The notes under the pieces were generated by a model. It made no database searches. It saw nothing but the letters and a program-made list of their open reading frames with translations, and was not told the origin of the DNA. A stretch of 64,000 nucleotides of DNA from Pseudonocardia terrae (GTDB taxonomy: Bacteria; Actinomycetota; Actinomycetes; Mycobacteriales; Pseudonocardiaceae): positions 25,542 through 89,541 of the forward strand of contig NZ_JAJTTE010000032.1 of the NCBI RefSeq assembly GCF_021343995.1, read 5' to 3'. Both the position numbers and the translations under genes were made by a program. Below are positions 32,769 through 42,077 of this stretch, piece by piece (the first letter of the stretch is position 1; every line of letters begins with the position of its first letter).

Positions 32769-35700
32769 GTGGTGGGGGACGACGCTGGTGCTGAGCCGTC
32801 CGATGTGGTCTGTGCACTCCCTGGCTGCGGTGCGGTCCTCGAGCCCGTCGTGGGTCGGCCGGACCGGCGGTACTGCTCGACGGCGCACCGCGCGGCCATG
32901 CGGCGACTGCGCCGGGCGGCCGCGCACGCCGCCCGGGATCCGCGGGTGGTCGAGACCCTGCCGTGGTTGCGGGAGCCGGAGTCGGCCACGTCGGGCTCAC
33001 CGTCGGGATCGGTCCCGGGGTCCGGGCCGGGTTCGGCCGAGGGGTCTCCGACACGGACGACGTCAGCCGGCCCGCGCCCCGCGTCGCCGGCCCCGGGCGG
33101 GCGGTCGCGGTGGAGCCGGGTGCTGGCACGCCGCCGCCGCGCCGTCGCGGTCCTCGCGGCCACGGCCGTGCTGCTCGGCGGGTACGCCCTGACGGTGGCC
33201 TCCTCATCCGGGCAGGCGTCGCGGGAGGTCGTCGCCGGGCCGACGTCGACGGAGCAGTGGGCGAGCCGCGCCGAGCTGCTGCTGGTCGGGGTGAACCGGC
33301 AGCTCGACGTGCTCGCCCGGACCGAACGGGCGTGGAACGACAGCGAGGCGGCCCGGGACGGCACCGCGCCCTCCGCGGTGCGGCGGTTGCAGCAGCGTCG
33401 TCAGCTCCTGGAGCGGCAGCGGGCGACGCTGCAGGCCCAGCTGGAGAGCTACCGCGAGCTCGAGCGCAGCGCCGACGAGCTGGAACGTGCCGAAGCGCAG
33501 CTCGCCGCGATCGAGAAGCTGCTGGCCGAGGGCCCGGCCGGCGACCAGGCCTGGTCGACCGCCCTCGCGGCGCAGCGCGACCTGCGGGTCCGGCAGCGCG
33601 ACGGCCTCCGCCAGCAGGTCGCCGCGTTGCGCACCGGCGTCGACGTCGCCTCCCGCACGCCGTTGCCCGACCCGGCGGTCGAGCAGGCCCGTACCGACCG
33701 CGTCTCCGCCGACGTGCTCGACGCGGCCGCGGACCGGCCCGCCCCGGCGCCGGCTCCCGGGCTGCACACCCAGCCCCCGGTCGCGCAGGCGCGGGACGAG
33801 GAGGAGGACCGGCCCGCCGCCGTCGTCGGGACGAGTGGGCCGCCGGATCCGCGAGGCCCGATCGACGAGACCGTGGAGCGGGACCGCACCCGGTCGGGTG
33901 GCGCGGTGCGGTCGGCCGGCGACGCGGTCGAGTCGGGCGGCCGCGGGGCCGGACGAGCTGTCGGGTCGGCCGGGCGCGGTGCCGGCGAGGGGGTCGGCCG
34001 GGCCGGGCGCGCTGCCGGTGACGGTGTGGGCCGGACAGGGGAGGGCGCGGGCGAGGTGGTCGGCTCGGTCGGCCGCGCGGCCGGGGCCGGGCCGGCGGGC
34101 GACGGTGCCGGGCGCGCCGTCGGATCCGGGGCGGGCGGGGCGGGACGGGCCGTCGGCGAGGTCGGGGAGGGCGGCGGTGAGGCGGTCGGTGCGGCCGCCG
34201 GCGGCGCCGGCGAGGGCGTCGGCGCGACGGCGAGCGGCGCCGGGAACGCCCTCGACGAGGCCGGCCGGGGCCGGGTCGGCGGAGCTGCCGGCGCGGCGTC
34301 GGAGGGTGTCGGCGAAGGGGCCGGCGCGGTGGGGTCGGGTGCGTCCGACGGGGTCGCCGCCCTCGGGTCGGCCGCCGGCCGGGGCGTGGATGCGCTGGGC
34401 AGCGGCGGGAGCGACGTGGTCCGTGAGCTCGGTGGGGTCGCGGGAGCGGGCACGAGGGGCGAGGGCGCGGCGGCCCCCGCTTGGTCGCGGACGCCGGCCG
34501 ATGAGTCGCCCGGGGCGGCAGGGGGTGCGGAGGCATCCGGGTCGGCACCGGGTGCGGAGGCATCCGGGTCGGCACCGGGTGCGGAGTCGCCCGGGGTGGC
34601 GCGGGGTGCGGAGTCGCCCGGGGTGGCGCGGGGTGCGGAGTCGCCCGGGGCGAGGCCCGCCGCGGAGGTGCCCGCTGCGTCGCCTCTCGCTGCAGTGGCC
34701 GGCCTGCCAGGGGCGGAGCGAGGGGCGTCGTATGCTGTGTCGCCCCTGGCGGCTGCCGTGGGGGCGGCCGCGGTGTCACCGGCGCTCGCCGAGGGGGCCG
34801 AGGCCGCTGAAGACGGGCCCGCAGAGCCGCCTCGCCCCGGCGGTGACGAGCCTGTGGCGCAATCGGGTGCCTCGCTGTCCGTGGCCGCCGCGCCCGCTCG
34901 GGCCGTCGCGGCGGCCCTCCACGCGGCGGCAGCCGCCGAGCCGGCGCCCTCCCTGGCCGAGGCGCCTGCGCAGGTGCTCGCCGCGGCCCTGGATGCGGCG
35001 GCTGTCGCAGCGCCCACCGAGTCGGCCGGGCCCTCGCTGGTCGACGGGCCGGCGCAGGTGCTCGCCGCGGCTCTCGATGCGGCCGGTGTCGCCGCGCCTG
35101 CTGGGCCTTCGATGGTCGGTCTGCCCGCACAGGTGCTCGCTGCGGCCTTGGATGCGGCCACTGTCGCCGCGCCTGCCGAGCCGGTGGCGCCATTGCCGGT
35201 CGGGTCCACGCAGGTGCTCGCCGCAGCCGTCGAAGCGGCCGCGGTGGCGTCCCCCGCGGTCGGGCCCGCCGTCCCGGCCGTGGCGACCCCGCCCGGGATG
35301 GGCGGACCGGCTGCCACACATCTCGCTCCGGGAGGGGTACCCGGAGCCGTGCACTGGGAGGAGCCGGGCATCGCCTCCGCAGCGGCAGGGCCCACTGCCC
35401 GTGCGATGACCGGCGGAATCGGTGAACCGTACATCGAGGAGGCCCTCCGCGGGGCTGACCGCCGCGCCACGGTCGAGTCGGCTTCCGCCATCACGCCCGA
35501 GTCTGCCTCCGCGGCTGCGCCCGAGGCGGCCGCGACGACGGCGACCGAGAAGGCGTGGTCCTCCGGCCCATCGGCTCGGGCCGCGTCGATCCCGTCCGCC
35601 GCGGCGATGCGCGAGGCGGTCGAACGATCGGCCGCCTCCACCGGAACCTCGGACTCGGCCGCCTCCGGCGGCACCACCGAACGGCGCGTTGCCGAGGCCA

Positions 35701-36434
35701 TCGCCGAGCAGCAGCGGGCCCGGGCTTCGCGATCCACCAGCGGCTCGCCAGAGGCAGCCGCGCGCGAGGCGGCCGCACGGAAGGTCGCCGAGGCACAGGG
35801 CGCGGCACAGGGCGGGACGCCACGGGGCGGCACGGCACGGGGCGGCACGGCACAGGGCGGCACGGCACAGGGCGGCACGGCACAGGGCGGCACGGCACAG
35901 GGCGGGACGGCACAGGGCGGGACGGCACAGGGCGGGACGGCGCGACAGCAGAAGGCGGATCGCCCGTCCTCGACCGCGCACGCTCGCGAGGCTGCCCTGC
36001 GGACGGCCGCCGAGAGCGGGTCGCACGACGACCCCGGCCGGGCCCGCACGTCCGACCGGACCCGCACCGCTGCGCGTTGGGCCGAGGCGGCGTCCGGGTC
36101 CCACCGCTCCGACCGCGCGAGCTCCGACCGCGCCGACTACGGCCACGCCGACTACGGCCATGCAGGGTCGGACCGCTCGGACCGCGCCGGCTCCGACCAC
36201 TCCGACCGGGCTGGCTCGGACCACTCGGACCGCTCCCGCTTCGACCGCTTCGCCCGCACCCGCTCGGACGGTGCTCGCCCCGACCGCGTCCACCACAGCG
36301 CGTCCCGGAGCTCCGACGACTCCGATCACCGCACCGAGCCCCACCGCCCGTCCCGCACCCACCAGGAGCGCTCCCACCACCAAGACCGGAGCAACCACGA
36401 CCACAGCGACCACGGCGACCGGCCCGATCACTAG
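32769..36434 (+). CDS. Very large low-complexity single-pass membrane protein with N-terminal Zn-ribbon-like motif
   Basis: About 1,221 codons. An N-terminal C-x4-C-x15-C-x3-H cluster (Cys15, Cys20, Cys36, His40) is followed by a basic RRLRR helix. One membrane helix lies at about 124-143, and a coiled coil at about 200-255 (RRQLLERQRATLQAQLE). Long Gly/Ala/Arg repeats run from about 380 to 560 and repeated GAESPGVAR near 600. Five copies of a roughly 25-33-residue PAQVLAAALDAA unit lie at about 710-825, GGTAQ pentapeptides at about 1015-1059, and an Asp/Ser/His/Arg-rich tail ends the chain. I do not recognise the protein. The frame is continuous for 3.6 kb with GC-rich third positions in its first third. 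The start (GTG 32769 or 32772) is supported by GAGGGGG. Confidence 0.7.
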   Translation: MVGDDAGAEPSDVVCALPGCGAVLEPVVGRPDRRYCSTAHRAAMRRLRRAAAHAARDPRVVETLPWLREPESATSGSPSGSVPGSGPGSAEGSPTRTTSAGPRPASPAPGGRSRWSRVLARRRRAVAVLAATAVLLGGYALTVASSSGQASREVVAGPTSTEQWASRAELLLVGVNRQLDVLARTERAWNDSEAARDGTAPSAVRRLQQRRQLLERQRATLQAQLESYRELERSADELERAEAQLAAIEKLLAEGPAGDQAWSTALAAQRDLRVRQRDGLRQQVAALRTGVDVASRTPLPDPAVEQARTDRVSADVLDAAADRPAPAPAPGLHTQPPVAQARDEEEDRPAAVVGTSGPPDPRGPIDETVERDRTRSGGAVRSAGDAVESGGRGAGRAVGSAGRGAGEGVGRAGRAAGDGVGRTGEGAGEVVGSVGRAAGAGPAGDGAGRAVGSGAGGAGRAVGEVGEGGGEAVGAAAGGAGEGVGATASGAGNALDEAGRGRVGGAAGAASEGVGEGAGAVGSGASDGVAALGSAAGRGVDALGSGGSDVVRELGGVAGAGTRGEGAAAPAWSRTPADESPGAAGGAEASGSAPGAEASGSAPGAESPGVARGAESPGVARGAESPGARPAAEVPAASPLAAVAGLPGAERGASYAVSPLAAAVGAAAVSPALAEGAEAAEDGPAEPPRPGGDEPVAQSGASLSVAAAPARAVAAALHAAAAAEPAPSLAEAPAQVLAAALDAAAVAAPTESAGPSLVDGPAQVLAAALDAAGVAAPAGPSMVGLPAQVLAAALDAATVAAPAEPVAPLPVGSTQVLAAAVEAAAVASPAVGPAVPAVATPPGMGGPAATHLAPGGVPGAVHWEEPGIASAAAGPTARAMTGGIGEPYIEEALRGADRRATVESASAITPESASAAAPEAAATTATEKAWSSGPSARAASIPSAAAMREAVERSAASTGTSDSAASGGTTERRVAEAIAEQQRARASRSTSGSPEAAAREAAARKVAEAQGAAQGGTPRGGTARGGTAQGGTAQGGTAQGGTAQGGTAQGGTAQGGTARQQKADRPSSTAHAREAALRTAAESGSHDDPGRARTSDRTRTAARWAEAASGSHRSDRASSDRADYGHADYGHAGSDRSDRAGSDHSDRAGSDHSDRSRFDRFARTRSDGARPDRVHHSASRSSDDSDHRTEPHRPSRTHQERSHHQDRSNHDHSDHGDRPDH
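35812..35945 (+). repeat. 15-bp minisatellite encoding GGTAQ
   Basis: About nine tandem copies of GGCGGCACGGCACAG with small variants lie in frame inside the giant repeat gene and encode GGT(A/P)(Q/R). A multiple of three bases allows copy-number change without frameshift. Confidence 0.9.
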
Positions 36435-36610
36435 CTCGCACGCCGCCCCGCCGCCTCGCACAGGCGTCGCAGCCCCTGTGCCGAGCCCCCGACCTGGGCG
36501 CGAGCAGCACAGCCGCCCGGGGCATGGGACACACGGAACGATCAGCCTCCGCGCTCTTCTCCGCGTGGCAACACCTGATCCGTGGTTCCGCGCAGGTAGC
36601 GTGGCGCCCC

Positions 36611-37429
36611 GTGACGGCAGCACCGACGGTCCCGCAGGCGAGCGCGCTCCCCGAGCACGTGCGCGTCGCGTTCGGCGTGAAGGACGCGACGCCACGGCCC
36701 GTGGTGTGGGCCGGTCAGCGCGCCTGGCACTGCGGCGAGGTCCTGCTGCGTCCGGTGGCCGACAACGCGATGGCCGCGTGGTCCGCCGGCGTCCTGGAGA
36801 CCCTGGACGTCGAGGCGGTCCGGCTGGCCCGCCCTGTCCGCTCGTCCGACGGCCGGTGGGTCGTCGCGGGCTGGGCCGCGTCCCGGTTCCTCGCCGGGGC
36901 CTCCGAGCCCCGGCACGACGACGTCGTCTCGGCCAGCCTGCGCCTGCACGCCGCGACCGCGACCGTCCAGCGCCCGCGCCTGCTCGACAACCGGGACGAC
37001 CTGCTCGCCCGCTCCGCCGCCGCGGCGTTCGGCGAGCGCCGCTTCGCCCTCGACGAGGCCTCGGGCGGCCGGCTGTTCGCCGAGCTCGCGGCGCACCGGC
37101 GGCCGATGAAGTCGCCGCCGCAGGTCGTGCACGGCGAGCTGTTCGGGGCGGTGCTGTTCGACGGCGACGGTGTCCCCGTGGTCCTCGACCTGGTCCCGTT
37201 CTGGCGGCCGCCGGAGTGGGCGGCGGCGGTCGTCGTCGTCGACGCGATCGCCTGGGGCGGGGCGGACGAGGGCCTCATGGACCGCTGGGCGCACCTCGAC
37301 GAGTGGCCGCAGGCGTTGCTGCGCGCCGCCCTGTACCGGCTCGCCCTGCACGCCCAGCACCCCGACGCGTCGGCACGCAGCGTGGCCGGGCTGGAGCGGG
37401 TCGCCGGGCTCGTCAGCGCCCGCCTCTGA
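36611..37429 (+). CDS. TIGR02569-family protein (Rv3205c-like)
   Basis: A 272-residue protein with LPEHVRVAFGVKDATPRPVV, WHCGEVLLRPVADNAMAAW, and a kinase-like end PPQVVHGELFGAVLFDGDG and VVLDLVPFWRPPEWAAA, where HGEL...DL resemble the HGD and D motifs of aminoglycoside-phosphotransferase-like folds. Actinobacterial members lie beside moeZ and the AdnAB genes; function is unknown. The GTG at 36611 has no ribosome site, but TAGCGT lies 7 bases before it and may be a -10 element, suggesting a leaderless mRNA. Confidence 0.85.
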   Translation: MTAAPTVPQASALPEHVRVAFGVKDATPRPVVWAGQRAWHCGEVLLRPVADNAMAAWSAGVLETLDVEAVRLARPVRSSDGRWVVAGWAASRFLAGASEPRHDDVVSASLRLHAATATVQRPRLLDNRDDLLARSAAAAFGERRFALDEASGGRLFAELAAHRRPMKSPPQVVHGELFGAVLFDGDGVPVVLDLVPFWRPPEWAAAVVVVDAIAWGGADEGLMDRWAHLDEWPQALLRAALYRLALHAQHPDASARSVAGLERVAGLVSARL

Positions 37430-37605
37430 CCCACTCGCCGTCCACCTCTCAGCCCTGACCTGCGCGATGTGACCTCACACCGCGGTTGAACGTACGTGAG
37501 CGGGGCTTTGCGCCCATGTCACACGGCGCCACCCCGGGGTAATCCCGGCTGCCTACCGTCCTGCGCATCCGAAGCGTGACCACGGATGCGACCAGGAGGA
37601 CCGGC

Positions 37606-39009
37606 GTGACAGCCACCGCAGAAGGACCCACCGACACGGAGACCGGGACCGTGTCCCGCGGCGTCGTCGGGGGGCGGTGGATCCAGCACTGGGAGCCGGA
37701 GGACGCCGGTTTCTGGGCGCGCACGGGCAAGGGGATCGCGAACCGGAACCTCTGGGCGTCCATCTTCGTCGAGCACGTCGGGTTCTCCGTCTGGACCCTG
37801 TGGTCGGTCTTCGTCCTGTTCATGGGCCCGGAGTACGGCGTCGACGCGGCCGGCAAGTTCTTCCTCGGCGCCACGGCGACGCTCGTCGGCGCGATCCTCC
37901 GGGTGCCCTACACCTTCGCCGTCGCGCGCTTCGGCGGCCGCAACTGGACGGTGATCAGCGGCCTGCTGCTGCTGATCCCGACGATCGCGGCGTCCTTCGT
38001 GCTCCAGCCGGGCACGCCGTACTCGGTGTTCGTGCTGATGGCGGCCCTGGCCGGCGTCGGCGGCGGCAACTTCGCCTCGTCGATGACCAACATCAACGCG
38101 TTCTTCCCCGAGGGCCGCAAGGGCACCGCCCTGGGCCTCAACGCGGGCGGCGGGAACCTCGGCGTCGCGCTGATCCAGCTCATCTCGCTGCTGATCATCG
38201 CCACCGCGGGCGCCTCGCACCCGAAGATCCTGCTCGCCGTCTACATCCCGCTGATCGTGCTCTGCGCGCTCGTCGCGGCCTTCTCGATGGACAACCTCGC
38301 GTCGGTCGGCAACGACAAGGGCGCCTTCTCGCTCGCGATGAAGGAGCGCGACACCGGCATCATGTCGGTGCTCTACATCGGCACCTTCGGCTCGTTCATC
38401 GGGTACAGCTTCGCGTTCGGCCTGGTCCTGCAGACCCAGTTCGGTCGCACCCCGCTGCAGGCCGCGGCCGTGACCTTCATCGGTCCGCTGCTCGGCTCGT
38501 TCATCCGGCCGATCGGTGGCTGGATGGCCGACCGGATCGGCGGCGCGAAGGTCAGCGCGGTCAACTTCGGGCTGATGGCCGTGTCGGCGCTGGTCTGCAT
38601 CCTGGCGTCGAGCACGAACTCGCTGGCCCTGTTCACGCTCGGGTTCATCCTGCTGTTCGTCTTCTCGGGCATCGGCAACGGCTCGACCTACAAGATGATC
38701 CCGGCGATCTTCCGACGGCAGGCGCTGGAGCGCATCGGTGAGGGTGCGGACCGCACCGCGGCGCTGCTCCATGCCCGCCGTGTCTCCGGCGCCGCGATCG
38801 GCCTGATCTCGGCGGTCGGCGCGCTCGGCGGCCTGCTGATCAACCTGGCCTTCCGCCAGTCCTTCGCGGCCACGAAGTCCGGCGTCCCGGCGTTCTGGGC
38901 CTTCCTGGCCTTCTACGTGGTCTGCGCCGGCCTCACCTGGGCGGTCTACCAGCGGCAGACCTCGACCGTCCGCACCGGCGAGGGCCGGACCGCGTTCGCC
39001 CGCGTCTGA
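37606..39009 (+). CDS. narK: Nitrate/nitrite transporter of the major facilitator superfamily
   Basis: A 467-residue polytopic protein with about 12 helices. NarK/NNP signature segments are present: GGGNFASSMTNINAFFP and LGLNAGGGNLGVALIQ (the two Gly-rich nitrate signatures) and arginine-bearing helices (RVPYTFAVARFGGRNW; IRPIGGWMADRIGG). It imports nitrate or nitrite or exports nitrite. GTG 37606 has AGGAGG with a six-base spacer. It heads the operon with nirB, nirD, hemD and the chelatase gene. The 176 bp upstream carry no gene; I looked for a GlnR box and did not find a convincing one. Confidence 0.93.
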   Translation: MTATAEGPTDTETGTVSRGVVGGRWIQHWEPEDAGFWARTGKGIANRNLWASIFVEHVGFSVWTLWSVFVLFMGPEYGVDAAGKFFLGATATLVGAILRVPYTFAVARFGGRNWTVISGLLLLIPTIAASFVLQPGTPYSVFVLMAALAGVGGGNFASSMTNINAFFPEGRKGTALGLNAGGGNLGVALIQLISLLIIATAGASHPKILLAVYIPLIVLCALVAAFSMDNLASVGNDKGAFSLAMKERDTGIMSVLYIGTFGSFIGYSFAFGLVLQTQFGRTPLQAAAVTFIGPLLGSFIRPIGGWMADRIGGAKVSAVNFGLMAVSALVCILASSTNSLALFTLGFILLFVFSGIGNGSTYKMIPAIFRRQALERIGEGADRTAALLHARRVSGAAIGLISAVGALGGLLINLAFRQSFAATKSGVPAFWAFLAFYVVCAGLTWAVYQRQTSTVRTGEGRTAFARV

Positions 39010-39103
39010 CGGCGCACGACCCGGGAGCGGCCCCCGGGCGGACCGACGGGGCCGACGCACGAACAGCACGAACCCGCATCCGGTGCGGGACAGGAGGTCA
39101 GCA

Positions 39104-41662
39104 GTGACGGACACACGGCATCTCGTGGTGGTCGGCAACGGGATGGTCGGGCACCGGCTCGTCTCGGCGCTGCGCGACCGCGACGAGCGCGGCGAGTGGC
39201 GGATCACGGTCCTGGGCGAGGAGACCCGGCAGGCGTACGACCGGGTGGCCCTGTCGTCGTACGTCGACGGCAGGAGCGAGGAGGAGCTGCGCCTCGCCGA
39301 GCTCGTCGATCCCCTGGTGGACCTGCGGCTCGGCGACCCGGCGGTCACGATCGACCGGGAGCGCCGCACCGTGCGCACCGCCTCCGGTGCCGCGCTGACC
39401 TACGACGCCCTGGTCCTGGCCACCGGCTCCGTGCCGTTCGTACCCCCGGTGCCCGGCAAGGACCTGCCGAACTGCTTCGTCTACCGCACGCTCGACGACC
39501 TCGACGCGATCAAGGAGGCCGCCGCGGCCGCCGTCGCGAGGCCCGGCCCGGGCCGGCGCTCCGCGGTCGTCGTCGGCGGCGGACTGCTCGGCCTGGAGGC
39601 GGCCCGCGCGATGCGGCTGCTCGGGCTGTCGCCGCAGGTCGTCGAGATCGCACCGCGGCTGATGCCCGCCCAGGTCGACGAGGGCGGCGGCGCCCTGCTC
39701 CGCGAGCTGGTGACCGGCCAGGACATCGCGGTGCGCACCGGCGTGGCGGTCTGGGGCATCCGCGAGGAGCGGGACCGGCTCGTCGCCACCCTCTCCGACG
39801 AGGTGGAGCTCGACGCGGACCTCGTCGTCTTCTCGGCCGGCATCCGCGCCCAGGACGCCCTGGCCCGCTCCTGCGACCTCCGGGTCGGCGAGCGCGGCGG
39901 CGTCCTGGTCGACGCGGCGTGTCGCACGCACGACGAGAACATCTGGGCCATCGGCGAGTGCGCCGCGCTGGAGGGCCGCACCTACGGCCTGGTCGCGCCC
40001 GGCTACGCGATGGCCGAGGTCGTCGCCGACCGGCTGCTCGGCGGCCAGGCGACCATGACGCCCGAAGAGCTGGACATGTCGACCAAGCTCAAGCTGCTGG
40101 GCGTCGAGGTGGCCAGCTTCGGCGACGCGCACGCCGCCACCGAGGGCGCGCTCGAGGTCGTCGTCAACGACCCGGTGGCGGGCACCTACTCGAAGATCGT
40201 CGTGTCCGACGACGCGCAGACCCTGCTGGGCGGCGTGCTGGTCGGCGACGCGTCCAAGTACTCCACGCTGCGCCCGCTGGTCGGCGCGAAGCTCCCGGCG
40301 GACCCGGTGGCGATGATCGCACCGGGCGGCGTCGAGCTGGGGGCGGACGTGCTGCCGGACTCCGCGCAGATCTGCTCCTGCAACGCGGTCACCAAGGGCA
40401 CGCTGAAGAACGCCATCCACGCCGAGGGCTGCCGGACGGTCCCGGACCTCAAGGCGTGCACCAAGGCCGGGACCACCTGCGGCTCCTGCGTCCCGCTGCT
40501 GAAGAAGATGCTGGTCGACGAGGGCGTCGAGGTCTCCAAGGCGATCTGCGAGCACTTCACGTACTCGCGGGCCGAGCTGTTCGAGATCGTCGCGAGCACC
40601 GGGATCCGGACCTTCACCGAGCTGGTGCAGAAGCACGGCACCGGCCGCGGCTGCGACCTCTGCAAGCCGGCGGTCGCGTCCGTCCTCGCCAGCCTGGGCA
40701 ACGGGCACATCCACGAGGGTGAGCAGGCCACCCTCCAGGACACCAACGACCACTTCCTCGCCAACATGCAGCGCAACGGCACCTACTCGGTGGTGCCGCG
40801 GATCCCGGGCGGGGAGGTCACGCCCGAGGGCCTGATCGTGATCGGCGAGGTGGCGCGGGACTTCGGGCTCTACACGAAGATCACCGGCGGTCAGCGGATC
40901 GACCTGTTCGGCGCCCGCGTCGAGCAGCTGCCCGCGATCTGGAAGCGGCTGGTCGACGCGGGGTTCGAGTCCGGGCACGCGTACGGCAAGTCGCTGCGCA
41001 CGGTGAAGTCCTGTGTGGGGTCGAGCTGGTGCCGATACGGGGTGCAGGACTCGGTCGGCATGGCCGTGCTGCTGGAGCTGCGTTACCGCGGCCTGCGGAG
41101 CCCGCACAAGCTCAAGTCCGGCGTCTCGGGCTGCGCGCGCGAGTGCGCCGAGGCCCGGTCCAAGGACTTCGGTGTGATCGCCACGGAGAAGGGCTGGAAC
41201 CTCTACGTCGGCGGCAACGGCGGTGCCACGCCCAAGCACGCCCAGCTCATCGTGCAGGACGTGGACCAGGAGACCCTGATCCGCACCATCGACCGCTTCC
41301 TCATGTTCTACATCCGCACCGCGGACCGGCTGCAGCGAACGGCACCGTGGCTGGAGGGCCTGGAGGGCGGCCTCGACCACCTGCGCGAGGTGATCGTCGA
41401 CGACTCCCTCGGCATCTGCGCCGACCTCGACGAGGCCATGACCCGGCACGTCGAGACCTACGAGGACGAGTGGCGCGGGGTCCTGGAGGACCCGAAGAAG
41501 CTCGAACGCTACGTCTCCTTCGTCAACGACCCGGCGACCCCCGACCCCACGATCAGCTTCGTCACCGAGCGGGGCCAGCAGGTCCCGGCCCCGCGTCCGG
41601 GAGACCCCGAGCCCGTCCTCATCGGGGTGCCCGCGTTCGGCCGCCAGGAGGTGCAGCGATGA
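39104..41662 (+). CDS. nirB: Assimilatory nitrite reductase large subunit
   Basis: An 852-residue multidomain enzyme. The N-terminal FAD/NAD(P)H domain has LVVVGNGMVGHRLV and VVVGGGLLGLEAARAM. A BFD-type [2Fe-2S] domain follows with CSCNAVTKG and CTKAGTTCGSC (near 424-461), then a second Cys region CDLC. The siroheme/4Fe-4S part has SCVGSSWC and GCARECAE (near 636-680), the C-x5-C...C-x3-C ligands. It reduces nitrite to ammonia using NAD(P)H. GTG 39104 has AGGAGG upstream; the stop overlaps nirD by four bases. Confidence 0.95.
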   Translation: MTDTRHLVVVGNGMVGHRLVSALRDRDERGEWRITVLGEETRQAYDRVALSSYVDGRSEEELRLAELVDPLVDLRLGDPAVTIDRERRTVRTASGAALTYDALVLATGSVPFVPPVPGKDLPNCFVYRTLDDLDAIKEAAAAAVARPGPGRRSAVVVGGGLLGLEAARAMRLLGLSPQVVEIAPRLMPAQVDEGGGALLRELVTGQDIAVRTGVAVWGIREERDRLVATLSDEVELDADLVVFSAGIRAQDALARSCDLRVGERGGVLVDAACRTHDENIWAIGECAALEGRTYGLVAPGYAMAEVVADRLLGGQATMTPEELDMSTKLKLLGVEVASFGDAHAATEGALEVVVNDPVAGTYSKIVVSDDAQTLLGGVLVGDASKYSTLRPLVGAKLPADPVAMIAPGGVELGADVLPDSAQICSCNAVTKGTLKNAIHAEGCRTVPDLKACTKAGTTCGSCVPLLKKMLVDEGVEVSKAICEHFTYSRAELFEIVASTGIRTFTELVQKHGTGRGCDLCKPAVASVLASLGNGHIHEGEQATLQDTNDHFLANMQRNGTYSVVPRIPGGEVTPEGLIVIGEVARDFGLYTKITGGQRIDLFGARVEQLPAIWKRLVDAGFESGHAYGKSLRTVKSCVGSSWCRYGVQDSVGMAVLLELRYRGLRSPHKLKSGVSGCARECAEARSKDFGVIATEKGWNLYVGGNGGATPKHAQLIVQDVDQETLIRTIDRFLMFYIRTADRLQRTAPWLEGLEGGLDHLREVIVDDSLGICADLDEAMTRHVETYEDEWRGVLEDPKKLERYVSFVNDPATPDPTISFVTERGQQVPAPRPGDPEPVLIGVPAFGRQEVQR

Positions 41663-42030
41663 CCACGACCGACGAGCGTCCCGCCATGGAGACGAGGGAC
41701 ACCGACCTGCGGTGGGAGACGGCCTGCCCGCTGGAACGGCTGCAGCCCGAGCGCGGCGTCGCGGCCCTGTTCGGGGACGAGCAGGTCGCGATCTTCCGCA
41801 CCCACGGCGGGGAGCTGTACGCCCTCGGCAACGTCGACCCCAGGTCCGGCGCTGCCGTGCTGTCCCGCGGGATCGTCGGGGATCGCGGCGGCGAGCCGAC
41901 CGTCGCCTCGCCCGTCTACAAGGAGTCGTTCAGCCTGGTCGACGGCCGGTGCCTCGACGCGCCGGGGGTCTCCGTGCCGGTCCACCCGGTCCGGCTGCAC
42001 GACGGGCTCGTGCAGATCGGGTTGCGGTGA
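41659..42030 (+). CDS. nirD: Nitrite reductase small subunit
   Basis: A 123-residue Rieske-like protein of the NirD type: WETACPLERLQPERGVAALF, QVAIFRTHGGELYALGN, SRGIVGDRGGEPTVASPVYK, VSVPVHPVRLHDGLVQI. The Rieske Cys/His ligands are not present, as usual for NirD, so it is a structural subunit without a cluster. The ATG overlaps the nirB stop; translation is coupled. Confidence 0.93.
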   Translation: MTTTDERPAMETRDTDLRWETACPLERLQPERGVAALFGDEQVAIFRTHGGELYALGNVDPRSGAAVLSRGIVGDRGGEPTVASPVYKESFSLVDGRCLDAPGVSVPVHPVRLHDGLVQIGLR

Positions 42031-42077
42031 CCGGTCCGGCGTTCGGCCCCGCTCCCGACGTAGCGGAGAATGCACCG

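Noticed and set aside
33449..36067. An 872-codon minus-strand frame opposite the giant repeat gene
   Set aside because: Repeats of a multiple of three bases keep several frames open; the plus frame alone has a Cys cluster, membrane helix and coiled coil in sensible order.
37430..37605. GlnR box upstream of narK
   Set aside because: Only weak, badly spaced matches to the GTnAC-n6-GnAAC pattern were found.
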